Assembly: GCA_024277285.1 (NCBI GenBank)
Contig: JAJRVM010000135.1
Span: 1 to 6,735, forward strand
Length of the DNA: 6,735 nt
From: Planctomycetota bacterium
GTDB taxonomy: Bacteria > Planctomycetota > Planctomycetia > Pirellulales > Pirellulaceae
Direction of reading: 5' to 3'
Below the pieces are notes generated by a model. It saw only the letters and a program-made list of their open reading frames with translations, was not told the origin of the DNA and searched no databases. Shown piece by piece: positions 6,193-6,735 of this stretch (the first letter of the stretch is position 1; each line of letters begins with the position of its first letter). Both the position numbers and the translations under genes were made by a program.

Positions 6193-6285
6193 GTCCCGAA
6201 GGGACGACCCTCTACGAGCCCAGGCGCCCCCATCGGAATGGGTGCCCCAGTAACGTGAGTGGAACGAACGTCGCGCAACCCTGGG
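6193..6285. repeat. Compound palindromic intergenic element
   Basis: Contains a perfect hairpin GTCCC-GAA-GGGAC (6193-6205), a 7-bp stem with one wobble, GGCGCCC/GGGTGCC (6223-6229 and 6240-6246), and outer complementary hexamers CCCAGG/CCTGGG (6219-6224 and 6280-6285). I recall similar GTCCCGAAGGGAC...CCCTGGG stretches between genes in planctomycetes, but copy number cannot be judged from this window. Confidence 0.45.
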
Positions 6286-6306
6286 AAACGAAGCGTATCA
6301 CAGTCA

Positions 6307-6358
6307 ACCCCACAGGGGTGGTCCCAAGAAGGTTAGGGCCGCCCCTTTGGGGCCTTTT
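6307..6358. repeat. Pair of small C/G hairpins, second followed by TTTT
   Basis: ACCCC-ACA-GGGGT (6307-6319) and GCCCC-TTT-GGGGC (6341-6353) lie 21 nt apart. The second is followed by C and four T on the plus strand (6355-6358), a weak plus-strand terminator-like shape. No plus-strand gene precedes it closely, so a terminator role is doubtful. Confidence 0.35.
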
Positions 6359-6458
6359 GGTGTGGTGTGGGAAAACCACCCAGCGTTACGCCCATGCTCG
6401 CAAAAACTCGCATTGACTGCACCCTGGACTCTCCCCCTCTCCCACCACGTGACGCAAT

Positions 6459-6496
6459 AAAAAAAGCCCACTCAGGCAGGCTAACCTGAGCGGGCT
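6459..6496 (-). terminator. Intrinsic terminator downstream of 16S rRNA
   Basis: A 12-bp stem (6465-6476 with 6485-6496) has an 8-nt loop and is followed on the minus strand by seven U (A-run 6459-6465). Position 70/91 is a G.U wobble only on the minus strand, as in the terminator at 23-54. It lies about 115 nt past the 16S 3' end, with no tRNA or 23S between, so it should end the 16S transcript. Confidence 0.88.
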
Positions 6497-6602
6497 CCGT
6501 CTTTTTCAATATGGCAGCTGGCGACGAATCGCCGGTCTTTTCTGATAGCATAAGAACAATGTCCACCTTAAATCTATGAATGTCACCATTCAATGATTGA
6601 TA

Positions 6603-6735
<133 letters not shown>

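Larger units (their letters stand above)
6020..6458. other. Intergenic region with palindromes, no credible gene
   Basis: About 440 bp between the PH-domain gene and the 16S terminator. It holds a palindromic element at 6193-6285 and two C/G hairpins at 6307-6354. An open frame at 6333-6593 on the minus strand runs through the rRNA terminator and is not a credible gene. No convincing promoter for the PH-domain gene was found. Confidence 0.55.

Noticed and set aside
6518..6542. Hairpin CTGGCGA/TCGCCGG followed by GTCTTTT, terminator-like on the plus strand
   Set aside because: No plus-strand gene leads into it; it lies in the 16S 3' spacer, where the minus-strand terminator at 6459-6496 is much stronger.
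6333..6593. 86-aa minus-strand reading frame next to 16S
   Set aside because: It runs through the 16S terminator hairpin and starts in the 16S 3' spacer; no protein features.

Overview
The window looks like planctomycete chromosome, most likely Pirellulales. Four lines of evidence agree: the 16S rRNA 3' end (read from the minus strand); a PEP-CTERM-sorted secreted protein with a NIDO-like fold; an HTTM (vitamin K-dependent carboxylase-like) membrane protein; and large gaps between genes filled with short palindromes and TTCGTCATT-type repeats. The lineage comes from remembered family and sequence traits, not from a search.

Layout. (1) At 23-1605, on the minus strand, is a probable two-gene secretion unit. 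A good sigma70-type promoter (1578-1605) abuts a perfect 18-bp palindrome (1560-1577). Then come a small exported protein or lipoprotein (961-1449) and a NIDO-like PEP-CTERM protein (84-908), closed by an intrinsic terminator (23-54). (2) At 1606-1939 is repeat-bearing intergenic DNA. (3) At 1940-3727, minus strand, is a 595-aa multi-pass HTTM protein with a soluble extension ending in three MORN_2-type repeats. (4) At 3728-4844 is about 1.1 kb without a credible gene, holding a cluster of AATGACGA repeats, a long inverted repeat and a strong REP-like hairpin. (5) At 4845-5447, plus strand, is a divergent pyroglutamyl-peptidase I. It converges on (6) a small membrane protein with a bacterial PH-like domain (5501-6019, minus). 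(7) At 6020-6458 is palindrome-rich intergenic DNA. (8) At 6459-6735, minus strand, the 3' end of 16S rRNA runs in from the right edge and is followed about 115 nt later by a strong intrinsic terminator.

No pathway links all these genes. The only clear functional unit is the secreted pair with its promoter and operator-like site. The 16S gene appears to be transcribed without a linked 23S, which fits the split rRNA genes known in many planctomycetes. I found no defence system, CRISPR array, transposase or tRNA. The most interesting points are the promoter/palindrome arrangement, the HTTM-MORN fusion, the terminated solitary 16S and the repeat families between genes.
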